From Aquamicrobium sp. (GTDB lineage: Bacteria > Pseudomonadota > Alphaproteobacteria > Rhizobiales > Rhizobiaceae), in contig JAHHDT010000003.1 in assembly GCA_019739225.1 (NCBI GenBank), positions 1 to 64,000 of the forward strand: a stretch of 64,000 nucleotides of DNA, in the 5' to 3' direction. Position numbers and translations under genes: made by a program. The notes below the pieces were generated by a model. The model had not been told where the DNA came from and ran no database searches. It was given only the letters and a program-made list of their open reading frames with translations. The first letter of the stretch is position 1. Every line of letters starts with the position of its first letter. Below, in pieces: positions 16,171 through 25,265 of this stretch.

Positions 16171-17001
16171 ATGCAGGATTTCATGCGCACGTTCCTCCGT
16201 CGGCCGGCCGGCAGCGTCGGCCTGCTGCTTCTGGCCCTGGTCTGCCTCCTCGCCGTGCTTGCGCCGCTACTCTATCCGGCATCGCCATGGGAGATGGCGG
16301 GCATCCCCTTCAGCCGACCGGGCGAGAACGGCATGCTGCTCGGCAGCGATACGCTCGGGCGCGACGTCGCATCTGGCATCGCCCACGGGGCACGCGTCTC
16401 CATCCTGATCGGCCTCGCCTCGACGCTGACGGCGCTTTGCATCGGCGTGCCGCTCGGCTGCATCGCGGGTTATGCCGGAGGCGCGGTCGACAGCGCGATC
16501 GTGCGGCTCACCGAGATTTTTCAGACGATCCCGAGCTTCGTGCTGGCAATCCTCCTCGTCGCGATCCTCACCCCGTCAATCGGCACCATCATCCTGACGA
16601 TTGGGCTCGTGAGCTGGCCCCAGCTGGCGCGACTGACGCGCGCGCAGGTGAAGACTGTCTCCCAGCGTGAGTTCGTCCAGGCTGCGCGATGCCAGGGCCA
16701 GTCGACGCCCTCGATCGTGCTGCGCCACGTCCTGCCCAACGCCGTGTCCCCGATCATCGTGGCGGGATCGCTGACGGTCGCGGCCGCGATCCTGATCGAG
16801 GCGGCGCTCTCCTTCATGGGGCTGGGTGACCCCAATTTCATGAGCTGGGGCTACATGGTCGGTGCCGGCCGCACGGTGATCCGGCAAGCATGGTGGATGA
16901 GCGTTTTCCCCGGCATCGCAATCTTGCTGACCGTCGTGGCGATCAACCTCGTGGGCGAAGCCCTCAATGATACGCTGAACCCGAGGATATCCCGAGCATG
17001 A
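16171..17001 (+). CDS. ABC transporter permease, DppC type
   Basis: A 276-residue permease. Landmarks are LLGSDTLGRDVASGIAHGAR (the DppC N-terminal signature) and the EAA loop (REFVQAARCQGQSTPSIVLR…PNAVSPIIV). It lies 8 bases after the DppB-like gene and overlaps the ATPase gene by 4 bases (ATGA), so expression is tightly coupled. Confidence 0.95.
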   Translation: MQDFMRTFLRRPAGSVGLLLLALVCLLAVLAPLLYPASPWEMAGIPFSRPGENGMLLGSDTLGRDVASGIAHGARVSILIGLASTLTALCIGVPLGCIAGYAGGAVDSAIVRLTEIFQTIPSFVLAILLVAILTPSIGTIILTIGLVSWPQLARLTRAQVKTVSQREFVQAARCQGQSTPSIVLRHVLPNAVSPIIVAGSLTVAAAILIEAALSFMGLGDPNFMSWGYMVGAGRTVIRQAWWMSVFPGIAILLTVVAINLVGEALNDTLNPRISRA

Positions 17002-18626
17002 CCGCGCCTCTGCTTGTCATCGAGAACCTCGTTCTCGGCCTTCCGCAGGGCGCCGACCGCAGCCGCGCCGTCGACGGGATCAGCCTGAAGGTAGACCGCA
17101 ACGAGATCGTCTGCCTGGTGGGCGAAAGCGGCTCGGGCAAGTCGATGACCGCGCATGCGATCCTCGGGCTCCTTCCTTCCAAGGTGAAGGCGCTGCAGGG
17201 CGAGATACGGTTCGGCGGTCGCGACCTCATTGGCCTGGCGCCCCGCGAGATGCGTGCGCTGCGCGGCAGCAACATCGCGATGATCTTTCAGGAGCCGCTG
17301 ACCGCTCTCAACCCGTTGGCGAAGGTCGGGCAGCAGGTTGCCGAGGCGATTAGTATTCATGGCCGCATTTCCGACCGCGACGTCTCGGCCCGTGTCACCG
17401 AGCTCTTCGACCAGGTCGGGCTGCCCGACCCGGCCTCGATTGGGGCGGCCTATCCGTTTCAGCTTTCCGGCGGGCAGCGCCAGCGCGTGATGATCGCGAT
17501 GGCGCTTGCAAACGATCCGCAGCTCCTGATCGCGGACGAGCCGACCACCGCGCTCGACGTGACGACACAGCGGCAGATACTCGATCTCATCGTGAGCCTC
17601 CAGAAGAAGCGCGACATGGGAGTGTTGTTCATAACCCATGACATCGGGGTGGTGGCAGACATCGCCGACCGTGTTGTCGTGCTGCGCCACGGCAAGGTGG
17701 TGGAGCAGGGGGCAGCCGCGGCGGTGCTCGATAGCCCGCAGACCGACTACACCCGCGACCTTCTCGACGCCGTGCCCGGCCGCGGAACCATCCGGCCCGC
17801 CGGGAACGAGCGCGAAGCGCTCCTGGAAATCAAGGACCTGCGGAAGGTCTTCACTTCGCGCCAGAGTTTCTTTGCCGAGCCGCGCCGCGTCGTCGCGGCC
17901 GACGGCGTCGACCTAGTGCTCAAGCGCGGCGACACGCTGGCGGTGGTGGGGGAGAGCGGATCGGGCAAGTCGACGCTCGCACGAATGGTGCTGCGCCTCA
18001 TCGAGCCGGACGGCGGCGCAATCCGGTTCGACGGTGCTGCGGTGCGCGCAATGAAGGGCGAGACGCTGCGCCAGTTCCGGCGCAAGGTGCAGATCGTCTT
18101 CCAGGACCCTTACGCCTCGCTCGATCCGCGGCTGAAGATCGGGGAGAGCATCGTCCGCGGGCCGATGGCGTTCGGCGCTTCCCGCGCCGAGGCGGTGGCG
18201 ATCGCCACCCGCTGGCTGGGAAAGGTGGGGCTCGGCGCCCATGCACTCAATCGTTTTCCGCACGAGTTTTCCGGCGGCCAGCGTCAGCGCATCTGCATCG
18301 CTCGCGCGCTCGCGCTCGATCCCGTCTGCCTGATCGCCGATGAGGCAGTGTCCGCGCTGGATGTCTCGGTGCAGGCGCAGGTGCTGAAGCTGTTGTCCGA
18401 CCTCAAGGCGGAGATCGGGCTCAGCATGCTCTTCATCACGCATGACCTGCGCGTGGCGCGCGAGATCGCCGACCGGATCGTGGTGATGCAGAACGGCCGC
18501 ATCGTTGAGCAGGCGCCCACGGCCGAACTCTTCGACGCGCCGCGGGCGGACTATACGCAGCGGCTGCTCAATGCGGTTCCGGGTCGCGACTTCTTCGCGC
18601 GCCGTGCCCTCGCAGACGCCGTCTGA
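16998..18626 (+). CDS. ABC transporter ATPase, fused DppD-DppF type
   Basis: A 542-residue protein with two complete ATPase cassettes. Each has a Walker A GESGSGKS (about residues 42-49 and 318-325). The ABC signatures are LSGGQRQR (about 155) and FSGGQRQR (about 424), each followed by a Walker B region. The two cassettes correspond to DppD and DppF in one chain, as in GsiA/YejF-type transporters. It energises the permease pair just upstream. Confidence 0.96.
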   Translation: MTAPLLVIENLVLGLPQGADRSRAVDGISLKVDRNEIVCLVGESGSGKSMTAHAILGLLPSKVKALQGEIRFGGRDLIGLAPREMRALRGSNIAMIFQEPLTALNPLAKVGQQVAEAISIHGRISDRDVSARVTELFDQVGLPDPASIGAAYPFQLSGGQRQRVMIAMALANDPQLLIADEPTTALDVTTQRQILDLIVSLQKKRDMGVLFITHDIGVVADIADRVVVLRHGKVVEQGAAAAVLDSPQTDYTRDLLDAVPGRGTIRPAGNEREALLEIKDLRKVFTSRQSFFAEPRRVVAADGVDLVLKRGDTLAVVGESGSGKSTLARMVLRLIEPDGGAIRFDGAAVRAMKGETLRQFRRKVQIVFQDPYASLDPRLKIGESIVRGPMAFGASRAEAVAIATRWLGKVGLGAHALNRFPHEFSGGQRQRICIARALALDPVCLIADEAVSALDVSVQAQVLKLLSDLKAEIGLSMLFITHDLRVAREIADRIVVMQNGRIVEQAPTAELFDAPRADYTQRLLNAVPGRDFFARRALADAV

Positions 18627-18638
18627 CGGATCAAGAGC

Positions 18639-20621
18639 ATGGAAGACCGTACGCGTTCCTTCATCGAAAAGTCGACGCTCCTCTTTATAGCCTCGCGCAA
18701 TGCCACCGGCGGCATGGACGTCTCGCCGCGCGGCGGCCAGCCCTGCGTGGTGCGGATCGCAGACGATGGCCGTCTGCTCCTTCCTGACTATCTCGGCAAC
18801 CGCCGGCTTGATACGATCGGCAATGTGCTCAGCAACCCCGACGTGGCGCTGATCCTGCTCAACCGGCGATCCGACGAATATCTGCGGATTGCTGCCAGCG
18901 CGACCGTCTCGCGAGAGCCTCAGGACATCGCCGCTTTTCCAGCAGATGAGAACCGCCCGCTGAGCGTCATGGTCCTGAAGCCGGGCCGGATGGAATTCGT
19001 GTCGAACAAGACGTTCGAAAAAAGCGGGTTCTGGATCGATCCGGCAGACAGGAAGCCGCCGCTTGACGTTCTCGAGATATACGCCAGCGACGGCCGCTGG
19101 CAGGCAGAGAGCGGGCACAGGTCGGTCCTCTACGACGCTGCTGCCGAAAGCCGCCTCGCCGAGGCAGGGCTGCGGGAGACTTACGGGACGCCGAGCCCGC
19201 TGGTGCAGACGAAGGCCTATGGCATGGCCGGACCGGGCTTCTTGGGCTTCATCGGTGCCGCCCGGTTCATCGTCCTCGCGCGCGAAAGCGATACGGGAGA
19301 AATCCTCCTCGAACTGGCGGCCGGGCCGCTTCGATCCGATCCGGGCACGAACCGGCAGTCCTTCCTCATCGACGTCGAACCCGACATGTCCGCCGCGCCG
19401 CACTCCGCCGAGTTCGCGCTGCTTGGTGTCGAGCCCGGCCGTCCCGACATCATCCGCATCAACGGCGCCTATCGAGAGGTTGGCGCTGAAATCGGCGGGC
19501 AGCGCCGGCTCGCTCTGCATCCGGAAGAGATTTACTTTCATTGCCCCGCGGCGTTCTCTCGGTCGCGGATCTGGACGAACGCTCGCCCGATCGCCTGGAG
19601 CGGGCGGCGCAGCTTTACCTGCGTGACAAGGACACGGGAAAGCCCGGACGTGGTCTCGTTCGTGCTAGAGCCGCGCGACGGCGCCCCCATCGGCGACGCG
19701 GCACCTGGTCAGTATGTCAACGTTTCGCTGCCGCACGACGATCACCCGATGCCGCGCCGTCGATCCTACTCGATCTCTGGCGTCCCGGACACGCGGTCGT
19801 TGCGCATCTCGGTGCGGCGCGTTGGCAATGAGGGGGTCTCAGCGCTACTTCATGACACGGTCGCGGTGGGCGATGAGGTGTGGGTCGGGCCACCGGCCGG
19901 GCAATTCGTCCTCGACAGCGCACCTCTCCGTCCGGTTGTGCTGGTCAGCGCCGGCGTTGGCATCACGCCGCTGCTGCCGATGGTCGAGCAGTTGGCCCAA
20001 GAGGTTTCAGCGCGCGACGTCTGGTTCGTGCATGTAGCGCGGGATGCACGGCACCATGTGTTCGCTGAAGAGGCGAAGCGTATCGCAGCCGCCAATCCGC
20101 GTATCAGGCTGCTGACCGCCTACTCCCGGCCCCAGACCGGCGACAGCTGCCATCACCGTGGCCGCCTCGATGCCGAGGCGCTCGCCGCGCATGTCCCAGT
20201 CGCGGAGGCCGATTTCTACATCTGCGGTCCCGGCGCCTTCATGGACTCGCTTAACCGAGGACTGATCGAACGCGGTGCCGCTCCGGAGTCCATCAGGATC
20301 GAGGCGTTCGAGCAGAAGCAGATCGGCGCCGCGTTCGCCTCTACTGGCGCCCTGACAAAGGGTGCCTCGTGCAGCGTGATCTTTGCCCGTTCCGACAAAA
20401 ACGTGACATGGCAGCCCGAGAGCGGCTCGCTGCTTGACCTGGCCTTGGCCAACGGGGTCGACGTCCAGTATTCCTGCCGCAACGGCGAATGCCAGTCGTG
20501 CGCGCAGCGCATTGTCAGCGGAGGCGTCTCCTATCCTGCGGGCGACGAGCCGTTGCTTCCCCGGGGCCAGGTGCTGCTTTGCCAGGCGGTCCCGCGCGGC
20601 GACATCGTCATCGATTGTTGA
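18639..20621 (+). CDS. PNPOx-FNR-ferredoxin fusion oxidoreductase
   Basis: A 660-residue three-part protein. Residues 1 to about 310 carry a pyridoxamine-phosphate-oxidase-like flavin fold, apparently with a second related unit. The next part is a ferredoxin-NADP reductase module with an FAD motif RRRSYSIS (about 373), an NAD(P) site VSAGVGITPLLPMV (about 435) and CGPGAFMDSL. The C-terminus is a 2Fe-2S ferredoxin domain with CRNGECQSC (about 612) and a late LLCQA cysteine. The layout implies electron flow from NAD(P)H through FAD to 2Fe-2S. No oxygenase subunit is adjacent. It starts 12 bases after the ATPase gene. Roles could include reductive release of a metal or processing of the imported compound; that part is inference. 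Confidence 0.88.
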   Translation: MEDRTRSFIEKSTLLFIASRNATGGMDVSPRGGQPCVVRIADDGRLLLPDYLGNRRLDTIGNVLSNPDVALILLNRRSDEYLRIAASATVSREPQDIAAFPADENRPLSVMVLKPGRMEFVSNKTFEKSGFWIDPADRKPPLDVLEIYASDGRWQAESGHRSVLYDAAAESRLAEAGLRETYGTPSPLVQTKAYGMAGPGFLGFIGAARFIVLARESDTGEILLELAAGPLRSDPGTNRQSFLIDVEPDMSAAPHSAEFALLGVEPGRPDIIRINGAYREVGAEIGGQRRLALHPEEIYFHCPAAFSRSRIWTNARPIAWSGRRSFTCVTRTRESPDVVSFVLEPRDGAPIGDAAPGQYVNVSLPHDDHPMPRRRSYSISGVPDTRSLRISVRRVGNEGVSALLHDTVAVGDEVWVGPPAGQFVLDSAPLRPVVLVSAGVGITPLLPMVEQLAQEVSARDVWFVHVARDARHHVFAEEAKRIAAANPRIRLLTAYSRPQTGDSCHHRGRLDAEALAAHVPVAEADFYICGPGAFMDSLNRGLIERGAAPESIRIEAFEQKQIGAAFASTGALTKGASCSVIFARSDKNVTWQPESGSLLDLALANGVDVQYSCRNGECQSCAQRIVSGGVSYPAGDEPLLPRGQVLLCQAVPRGDIVIDC

Positions 20622-20784
20622 GTACGTCCGCGGCGCAGGAGTGATGAATCAACATTGCGCGTGCCGCCGGCTATGTTCCGGAGACATTGTCGGGCGAGCC
20701 TTGGAATTCCTAACCTTGCAAGGCAAGAAGCGCGTTTCCGGTGCACGAGCAGCGGGGGCGTCTTTGCAAACAGGGAGGAACATT

Positions 20785-22017
20785 GTGCAACATCGCAAGC
20801 TTGCAACAGTCTGCACCACCACCATGATCGTCGCTGCGGCCTTTGCCGGCACGAGCGCTTTCGCGCAAGTCGCGCAAATCTCCGACGGCGTCGTGCGTGT
20901 CGGCTTCATCGAGGACATGTCCGGCGTCTACGCCGATATCACCGGCATGGGCGCGGTGACCGCCGCGCAGATGGCGGTCGAGGAGTTTGGCGGTAGCGTG
21001 CTCGGAATGCCGATCGAGATCGTGTCGGCCGACCACCAGAACAAGCCCGACATCGCCGGCGCAATCGCGCGCAAATGGTTCGACGAGGACCAGGTCGATG
21101 CCATTCTCGACGTTGCCAGTTCTTCGCCGGCGCTCTCGGTGCTGGCGATCGCTAGGGAGAAGGAGAAGATCCTGACGCTGAGCTCGCCGGGCTCGCTGCG
21201 GATCACCAACGAGGACTGCGGGCCTTACGTCGTTCATTGGGCCTACGACACGCATGCGATCGCCCACAGCACGAGCAAGGCTCTCGTGGAGCAGGGTTTC
21301 GACAGCTGGTATTTCGTCGTCGCCGACTATGCCTTCGGCCACAGCCTCGAAAAGGATACGTCTGAGGTGGTGAAGGCGGCCGGTGGCGAGGTGTTGGGAA
21401 GCACGCGTCTGCCGGTCGGAACGACAGATTTCGCCTCCGCGCTGCTGACGGCACAGAGCTCGGGGGCCGAGGTGGTGGCGCTGGCGAACGCTGGCAGCGA
21501 CGCAATCAACTCGATCAAGCAGGCGGCTCAGTTCGGGCTCACGCAGGCCGGACAGAAGCTCGCGACGCTCGCTGGTTTCATCAACGACGTGCATGGGCTC
21601 GGGCTGGAGCAGGCGCAGGGTCTCACCGTCACGGAGGCGACCTACTGGGACCTCAACGACGAGACGCGGGCGTGGTCTCAACGTTTCTTCGAGAAGATGA
21701 ACGCGATGCCCAACATGCTGCAGACCGGCACCTACTCGTCTGTGCTTCACTATCTCAGGGCCGTCGAGGCCGCGGGAACCGATGAGACAGAGGCGGTGAT
21801 ATCGAAGATGCGTGAGATGCCTATCAATGACGTCTTCTACCAGAACGGGACCATCCGCGAGGACGGACGCATGATGCACGACATGTATCTGTTCGAGGTC
21901 AAGAAACCTGAAGAGTCGAAAGGGCCGTGGGACTACTACAAGCTGCTGGCGACCGTTCCCGCTGAAGAAGCGTTTCAGCCGCTCGAGAAATCGGCCTGTT
22001 CGCTCGTCTCGAACTAA
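20785..22017 (+). CDS. branched-chain-amino-acid-type ABC substrate-binding protein
   Basis: A 410-residue Peripla_BP_6 protein. A consensus GGGAGG precedes a GTG start at 20785, which yields a clean signal peptide (TSAFAQ cleavage). Landmarks are RVGFIEDMSGVYADITGMG, the SADHQNKPD loop, DVASSSPALSVL and the PYVVHWAYDTHA segment. No matching Liv-type permease or ATPase is nearby, so it is an orphan binding protein. It may feed a transporter elsewhere or supply a second ligand related to the catabolic island. Confidence 0.9.
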   Translation: MQHRKLATVCTTTMIVAAAFAGTSAFAQVAQISDGVVRVGFIEDMSGVYADITGMGAVTAAQMAVEEFGGSVLGMPIEIVSADHQNKPDIAGAIARKWFDEDQVDAILDVASSSPALSVLAIAREKEKILTLSSPGSLRITNEDCGPYVVHWAYDTHAIAHSTSKALVEQGFDSWYFVVADYAFGHSLEKDTSEVVKAAGGEVLGSTRLPVGTTDFASALLTAQSSGAEVVALANAGSDAINSIKQAAQFGLTQAGQKLATLAGFINDVHGLGLEQAQGLTVTEATYWDLNDETRAWSQRFFEKMNAMPNMLQTGTYSSVLHYLRAVEAAGTDETEAVISKMREMPINDVFYQNGTIREDGRMMHDMYLFEVKKPEESKGPWDYYKLLATVPAEEAFQPLEKSACSLVSN

Positions 22018-22031
22018 ACCGTCATTCAAGC

Positions 22032-22053
22032 GCGGCCGGCATGAGCCGGCCGC
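22032..22053. terminator. bidirectional terminator between convergent genes
   Basis: A perfect 9-bp inverted repeat (GCGGCCGGC, ATGA loop, GCCGGCCGC) lies between the two convergent stop codons. Confidence 0.7.
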
Positions 22054-22065
22054 ATTTCCTTGCGC

Positions 22066-22839
22066 TCATTTGCTTCCCTGCGCGTTGCCGCTCGCCCGCG
22101 CTGCGAAGGCTGCAAGCCCTTTGCGCGCATCCTCGCTGGTAAACGTCCGCTGGCCGAGCGCGGCTTCGCGCGCGAAGGCTTCCATCCAGGGCAGGTCCTG
22201 AAGCGTCAGCACCGCTTCCTTGATGGTCTGCACGGCAGTCGAGCTGAGGGCTGCGATCCGCGCCGCTGTCTCGTGGGCGATGACCTCCACGTCGGCGGCT
22301 GGAACAGCCTGGTTGACGACACCGCGCGTCACGAGTTCGGCGGAAGAGAACCGGCGCGCGGAAAGCAGGATTTCCATGGCGTGGGCATAGCCGATCTGAC
22401 GCACGAGCCGTACCAGGGTGCCGCCGGCCGGCACGAAGCCGTGGGTCGGCTCGGGAAGCTGGAACTGCGCGTCCTCTGCGGCGATGCGTATGTCGGTCGC
22501 CAGCATGATCTCGAAGCCGCCACCCAGACACAGCCCGCGCACCGCGCAGACGACCGGCTTGTAAAAATCCATGTTCTTCAGATGCGCGGGGTCCCACGCG
22601 CTGATGTCAAACCGGCCACTGGCCAGCGCAGGAATCGATTCAGTCAGGTCCGCACCGACGCAGAAGGCTCTGTCGCCGGCACCGGTCAGCACGACGGCTC
22701 GTATGTCTGCATCGTCGCGCGCCTCGGCGAAGGCGAGGCCGAGGTCGTCATACATCTGCAGCGACAGGGCATTGAGCTTGTCGGGCCGGTTGATCGTGAT
22801 GGTAGCGACGGGGCCGCTGCGGGTCAGGTCAATCGCCAT
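22066..22839 (-). CDS. enoyl-CoA hydratase/isomerase family protein
   Basis: A 257-residue crotonase-fold protein. Landmarks are GPVATITINRPDKLNALS, oxyanion-hole segments DRAFCVGADL and RGLCLGGGFEI, and the acid/base region QLPEPTHGFVPAGG. Such enzymes hydrate 2-enoyl-CoAs. It is encoded with a CaiB-type CoA transferase and an HMG-CoA lyase, so likely substrates are branched C6 enoyl-CoAs such as 3-methylglutaconyl-CoA or anhydromevalonyl-CoA. It starts 3 bases after the transferase stop. The pairing with the transferase resembles CaiB-CaiD in carnitine metabolism. Confidence 0.9.
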   Translation of the reverse strand: MAIDLTRSGPVATITINRPDKLNALSLQMYDDLGLAFAEARDDADIRAVVLTGAGDRAFCVGADLTESIPALASGRFDISAWDPAHLKNMDFYKPVVCAVRGLCLGGGFEIMLATDIRIAAEDAQFQLPEPTHGFVPAGGTLVRLVRQIGYAHAMEILLSARRFSSAELVTRGVVNQAVPAADVEVIAHETAARIAALSSTAVQTIKEAVLTLQDLPWMEAFAREAALGQRTFTSEDARKGLAAFAARASGNAQGSK

Positions 22840-22842
22840 GGT

Positions 22843-24084
22843 TCAGATCGCCCCGATCTCGGTCAGCTTCTCGACCTCCTGCGGGGTGAGGCCGGCGAGG
22901 CGCGAATAGACGAAGCTGTTGTGCTCCCCCGGATTTGGCGCCTTCTCAGAGGGGTTGCCCGGCGTGTTGGACAACTTCACTGGCAGGCCGAACATGCGAA
23001 CCAGCTTGCCCGCCACCGGCACTTTTACGATCATCTCGCGAGCCGCGATGTGTGGGTCCTCGACCACCTCGGCGATCGTCTTGATGGCGCTGAGTGGAAC
23101 CTGGTCGCCCGCCAGCTCTTCCAGTTCCGCCTTGGTGTAGGCGCTGAACCAGCGTTCCAGGATGGGCTTCACGCGCCGTTCTGCAACGCGCGCCTCGAAC
23201 CGCTTCTCCATGGTGTCGATCTCGGGATCGTCCGCGAGTTCTGGTTCACCGAACATTTCGCAGGTAATCCGCCAGAATTTGTCGGTGTAGCCGCCAAAGA
23301 ACACGAAGCCGTCCTTGCAGGGGAATTGGCCGTAAGGGCGGACGAAGGGGTGATCATTACCGAGCGGGGAGGCGACCTCACCGTTGGTCGTGTAACGCAC
23401 CACTGCGTTTTCGGTGAGCGTCAGCACCGCGTCCTGTTGGGAGATGTCCACCACCTGGCCGCTGCCGCTGTGCTCGGCTTCGCGCAGCGCGGCAAGCGTG
23501 CCGATCGCCGCATAGAGCGATGCGGCGAGGTCGCCGATGATCGTGCCGACCCGCACCGGCGGCATATCGGGATAGCCGTTCATCGACCAGAGACCGCCGG
23601 TGGCCTGGCCGGTATTGTCGTAGGCGGGGCGCGAGGAGTTAGGGCCGGTGCGCCCGAAGCCGCTGATGGCCGTATAGATCAGCCGCGGGTTCTCCTTGCG
23701 CAACACTTCATATCCTAGGCCAAGCTTCTCCATCGTGCCCGGTCGGAAGTTTTCGACCAGGATGTCGGCGCGTCGCACTAGCGTCTTCAGAAGCGCCTTG
23801 CCTTCCTCGGACTTCATGTTGAGCGTGATGCCCAGCTTGTTGCGGTTGAACTGTGTGAAGAAGGCAGAGAAGTCGCCATCGTCACCGTTGACGAAGGGTG
23901 GGAAGGTGCGAGCATAGTCCGGGTCGTCCGGATGCTCGACCTTGATGACCGTCGCGCCGAGGTCGGCAAGCAACATCGAGCAGAAGGGGCCGGCCACCAC
24001 GCGCGTGATGTCGAGCACCGTCACGCCCTTGAGCGGGCCCGAGCCGGTGATGCCGTTGGCCGCGGCTGACTTGACGTCAGACAT
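22843..24084 (-). CDS. CaiB/BaiF-type (family III) CoA transferase
   Basis: The 413-residue protein shows the family N-terminus GPLKGVTVLDITRVVAGPFC and LLADLGATVIKVEHP. It also has LNMKSEEGKALLK, NFRPGTMEKLGLGYE and SGFGRTGPNSSRPAYDN, whose Asp is the expected catalytic residue. Family III transferases move CoA between two carboxylic acids via an aspartyl anhydride. ATG 24084 has a GGGAGG site; the open frame extends further upstream but without conserved sequence. Here it probably activates the acid released by the M20 hydrolase, with a CoA-ester pathway product as donor. Confidence 0.93.
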   Translation of the reverse strand: MSDVKSAAANGITGSGPLKGVTVLDITRVVAGPFCSMLLADLGATVIKVEHPDDPDYARTFPPFVNGDDGDFSAFFTQFNRNKLGITLNMKSEEGKALLKTLVRRADILVENFRPGTMEKLGLGYEVLRKENPRLIYTAISGFGRTGPNSSRPAYDNTGQATGGLWSMNGYPDMPPVRVGTIIGDLAASLYAAIGTLAALREAEHSGSGQVVDISQQDAVLTLTENAVVRYTTNGEVASPLGNDHPFVRPYGQFPCKDGFVFFGGYTDKFWRITCEMFGEPELADDPEIDTMEKRFEARVAERRVKPILERWFSAYTKAELEELAGDQVPLSAIKTIAEVVEDPHIAAREMIVKVPVAGKLVRMFGLPVKLSNTPGNPSEKAPNPGEHNSFVYSRLAGLTPQEVEKLTEIGAI

Positions 24085-24175
24085 GGAAGTCCTCCCTGTT
24101 TGAAATTGTTCGCCAATCCTACCGGATGAACCATGTCGCAGTGCTATACCGCCAGGCTTGAGCGAGGTTGGTTCT

Positions 24176-25090
24176 TCATAGGATGCTAAGCCGACCCCCG
24201 CTGGCGGCCAGTGCCTGGGCCACCTTCGACGCGGTCGGCCGTCCGAGATGACGAGATATGAAATCTCCCGCCGCCACAACCGCACTGAGGTCGATGCCCG
24301 TCTCCATGCCAAGGCCGTCCAGCATGTAGACGAGGTCTTCGGTAGCGACGTTGCCGGACGCGCCGGGCGCATAGGGACAGCCGCCAAGGCCGGCAACGGA
24401 ACTGTCGATCGTCCTGACCCCATCGTCCAGGCAAGCGAGGATGTTGGCGAGAGCCTGGCCGCGCGTGTCGTGGAAATGAACCGCCAGCCTGTCGATCGGT
24501 AGCTCTGCCGCCACAGCCCTCACCGTGGCGCTTGCCTCGCGCGGCGTGCCGATGCCGATGGTGTCTCCAAGCGATATCTCACGACAACCGAGTGCTGCGA
24601 GACGGCGCGAAACGTTCACGGCCGACTGGACCGGCACCTTGCCTTCATAGGGGCAGCCGAGGACGCAGGACACGTAGCCGCGCACTGGGATCGAGCGGGC
24701 CTTCGCCAGCTCCATCACGGGCAGGAAACGGTCGAAACTTTCGTCGATCGAGCAGTTGATATTGCGCTGCGAGAATGTTTCGGAAGCGGACGTGAAGACG
24801 GCTATCTCCTGTATCGAAAGCTCGACAGCCTCGCGGGCGCCTTGCTCATTCGGAACGAGTACGCCGTAGACGATGCCATCGAACTGGGGGAGCGAGCGCA
24901 ACAGCTCTGCCGTGCCTGTCATCTGAGGGATCCGCCTGGGCGACACGAAGCTTCCGACCTCGATACGGCGTAGGCCGGCTTGCGCCAGCTGCCTGACGAG
25001 TTCGACACGCACCTCGACCGCAACCGCCGCCGGCTCGTTCTGCAGGCCGTCGCGCGGACCCACCTCCACGATCGTCACTTGCTCCGCCAT
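24176..25090 (-). CDS. mvaB: hydroxymethylglutaryl-CoA lyase
   Basis: A 304-residue HMGL-like TIM-barrel enzyme. Motifs are VEVGPRDGLQNE near the N-terminus, CVLGCPYEGKVP, SLGDTIGIGTP, the metal-binding HFHDTRGQALAN and the lyase signature GLGGCPYAPGASGN with its active-site Cys. It cleaves HMG-CoA into acetyl-CoA and acetoacetate. The start at 25090 follows an AGAGG-type site and matches the family N-terminus. A 91-base gap separates it from the CoA transferase. The divergent activator gene shares its upstream region, which contains a CACACAT inverted repeat. Confidence 0.95.
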   Translation of the reverse strand: MAEQVTIVEVGPRDGLQNEPAAVAVEVRVELVRQLAQAGLRRIEVGSFVSPRRIPQMTGTAELLRSLPQFDGIVYGVLVPNEQGAREAVELSIQEIAVFTSASETFSQRNINCSIDESFDRFLPVMELAKARSIPVRGYVSCVLGCPYEGKVPVQSAVNVSRRLAALGCREISLGDTIGIGTPREASATVRAVAAELPIDRLAVHFHDTRGQALANILACLDDGVRTIDSSVAGLGGCPYAPGASGNVATEDLVYMLDGLGMETGIDLSAVVAAGDFISRHLGRPTASKVAQALAASGGRLSIL

Positions 25091-25166
25091 CGGTGCCTCT
25101 CTTCCCGCCAAAGCCTGACGATCCGGCACAGTAGCAATCGCGTCGATATGCAATGAATATGGGTTG

Positions 25167-25191
25167 CACACATGATGGACGCCTATGTGTG
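25167..25191. promoter_or_regulatory. inverted repeat, candidate operator
   Basis: CACACAT (25167-25173) and ATGTGTG (25185-25191) form a perfect inverted repeat with an 11-base spacer, between the HMG-CoA lyase and divergent regulator genes. Further TGTG/ACACAT half-sites follow on the right. Confidence 0.5.
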
Positions 25192-25265
25192 TGTGATTTA
25201 CACATTCCCCTGAAGCGAAATCCGATTGTTTACTGTGAGATCGGGAAATTGCCTGGGAGGAGGCG

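Noticed and set aside
17913-19541. 542-codon minus-strand ORF opposite the ABC ATPase and fusion reductase
   Set aside because: It is antisense to two strongly supported genes; its Arg/His-rich translation shows no domain and is explained by high third-position GC.
22060-23718. 552-codon plus-strand ORF opposite the enoyl-CoA hydratase and CoA transferase
   Set aside because: Antisense shadow of two clear genes with full sets of family motifs on the minus strand.
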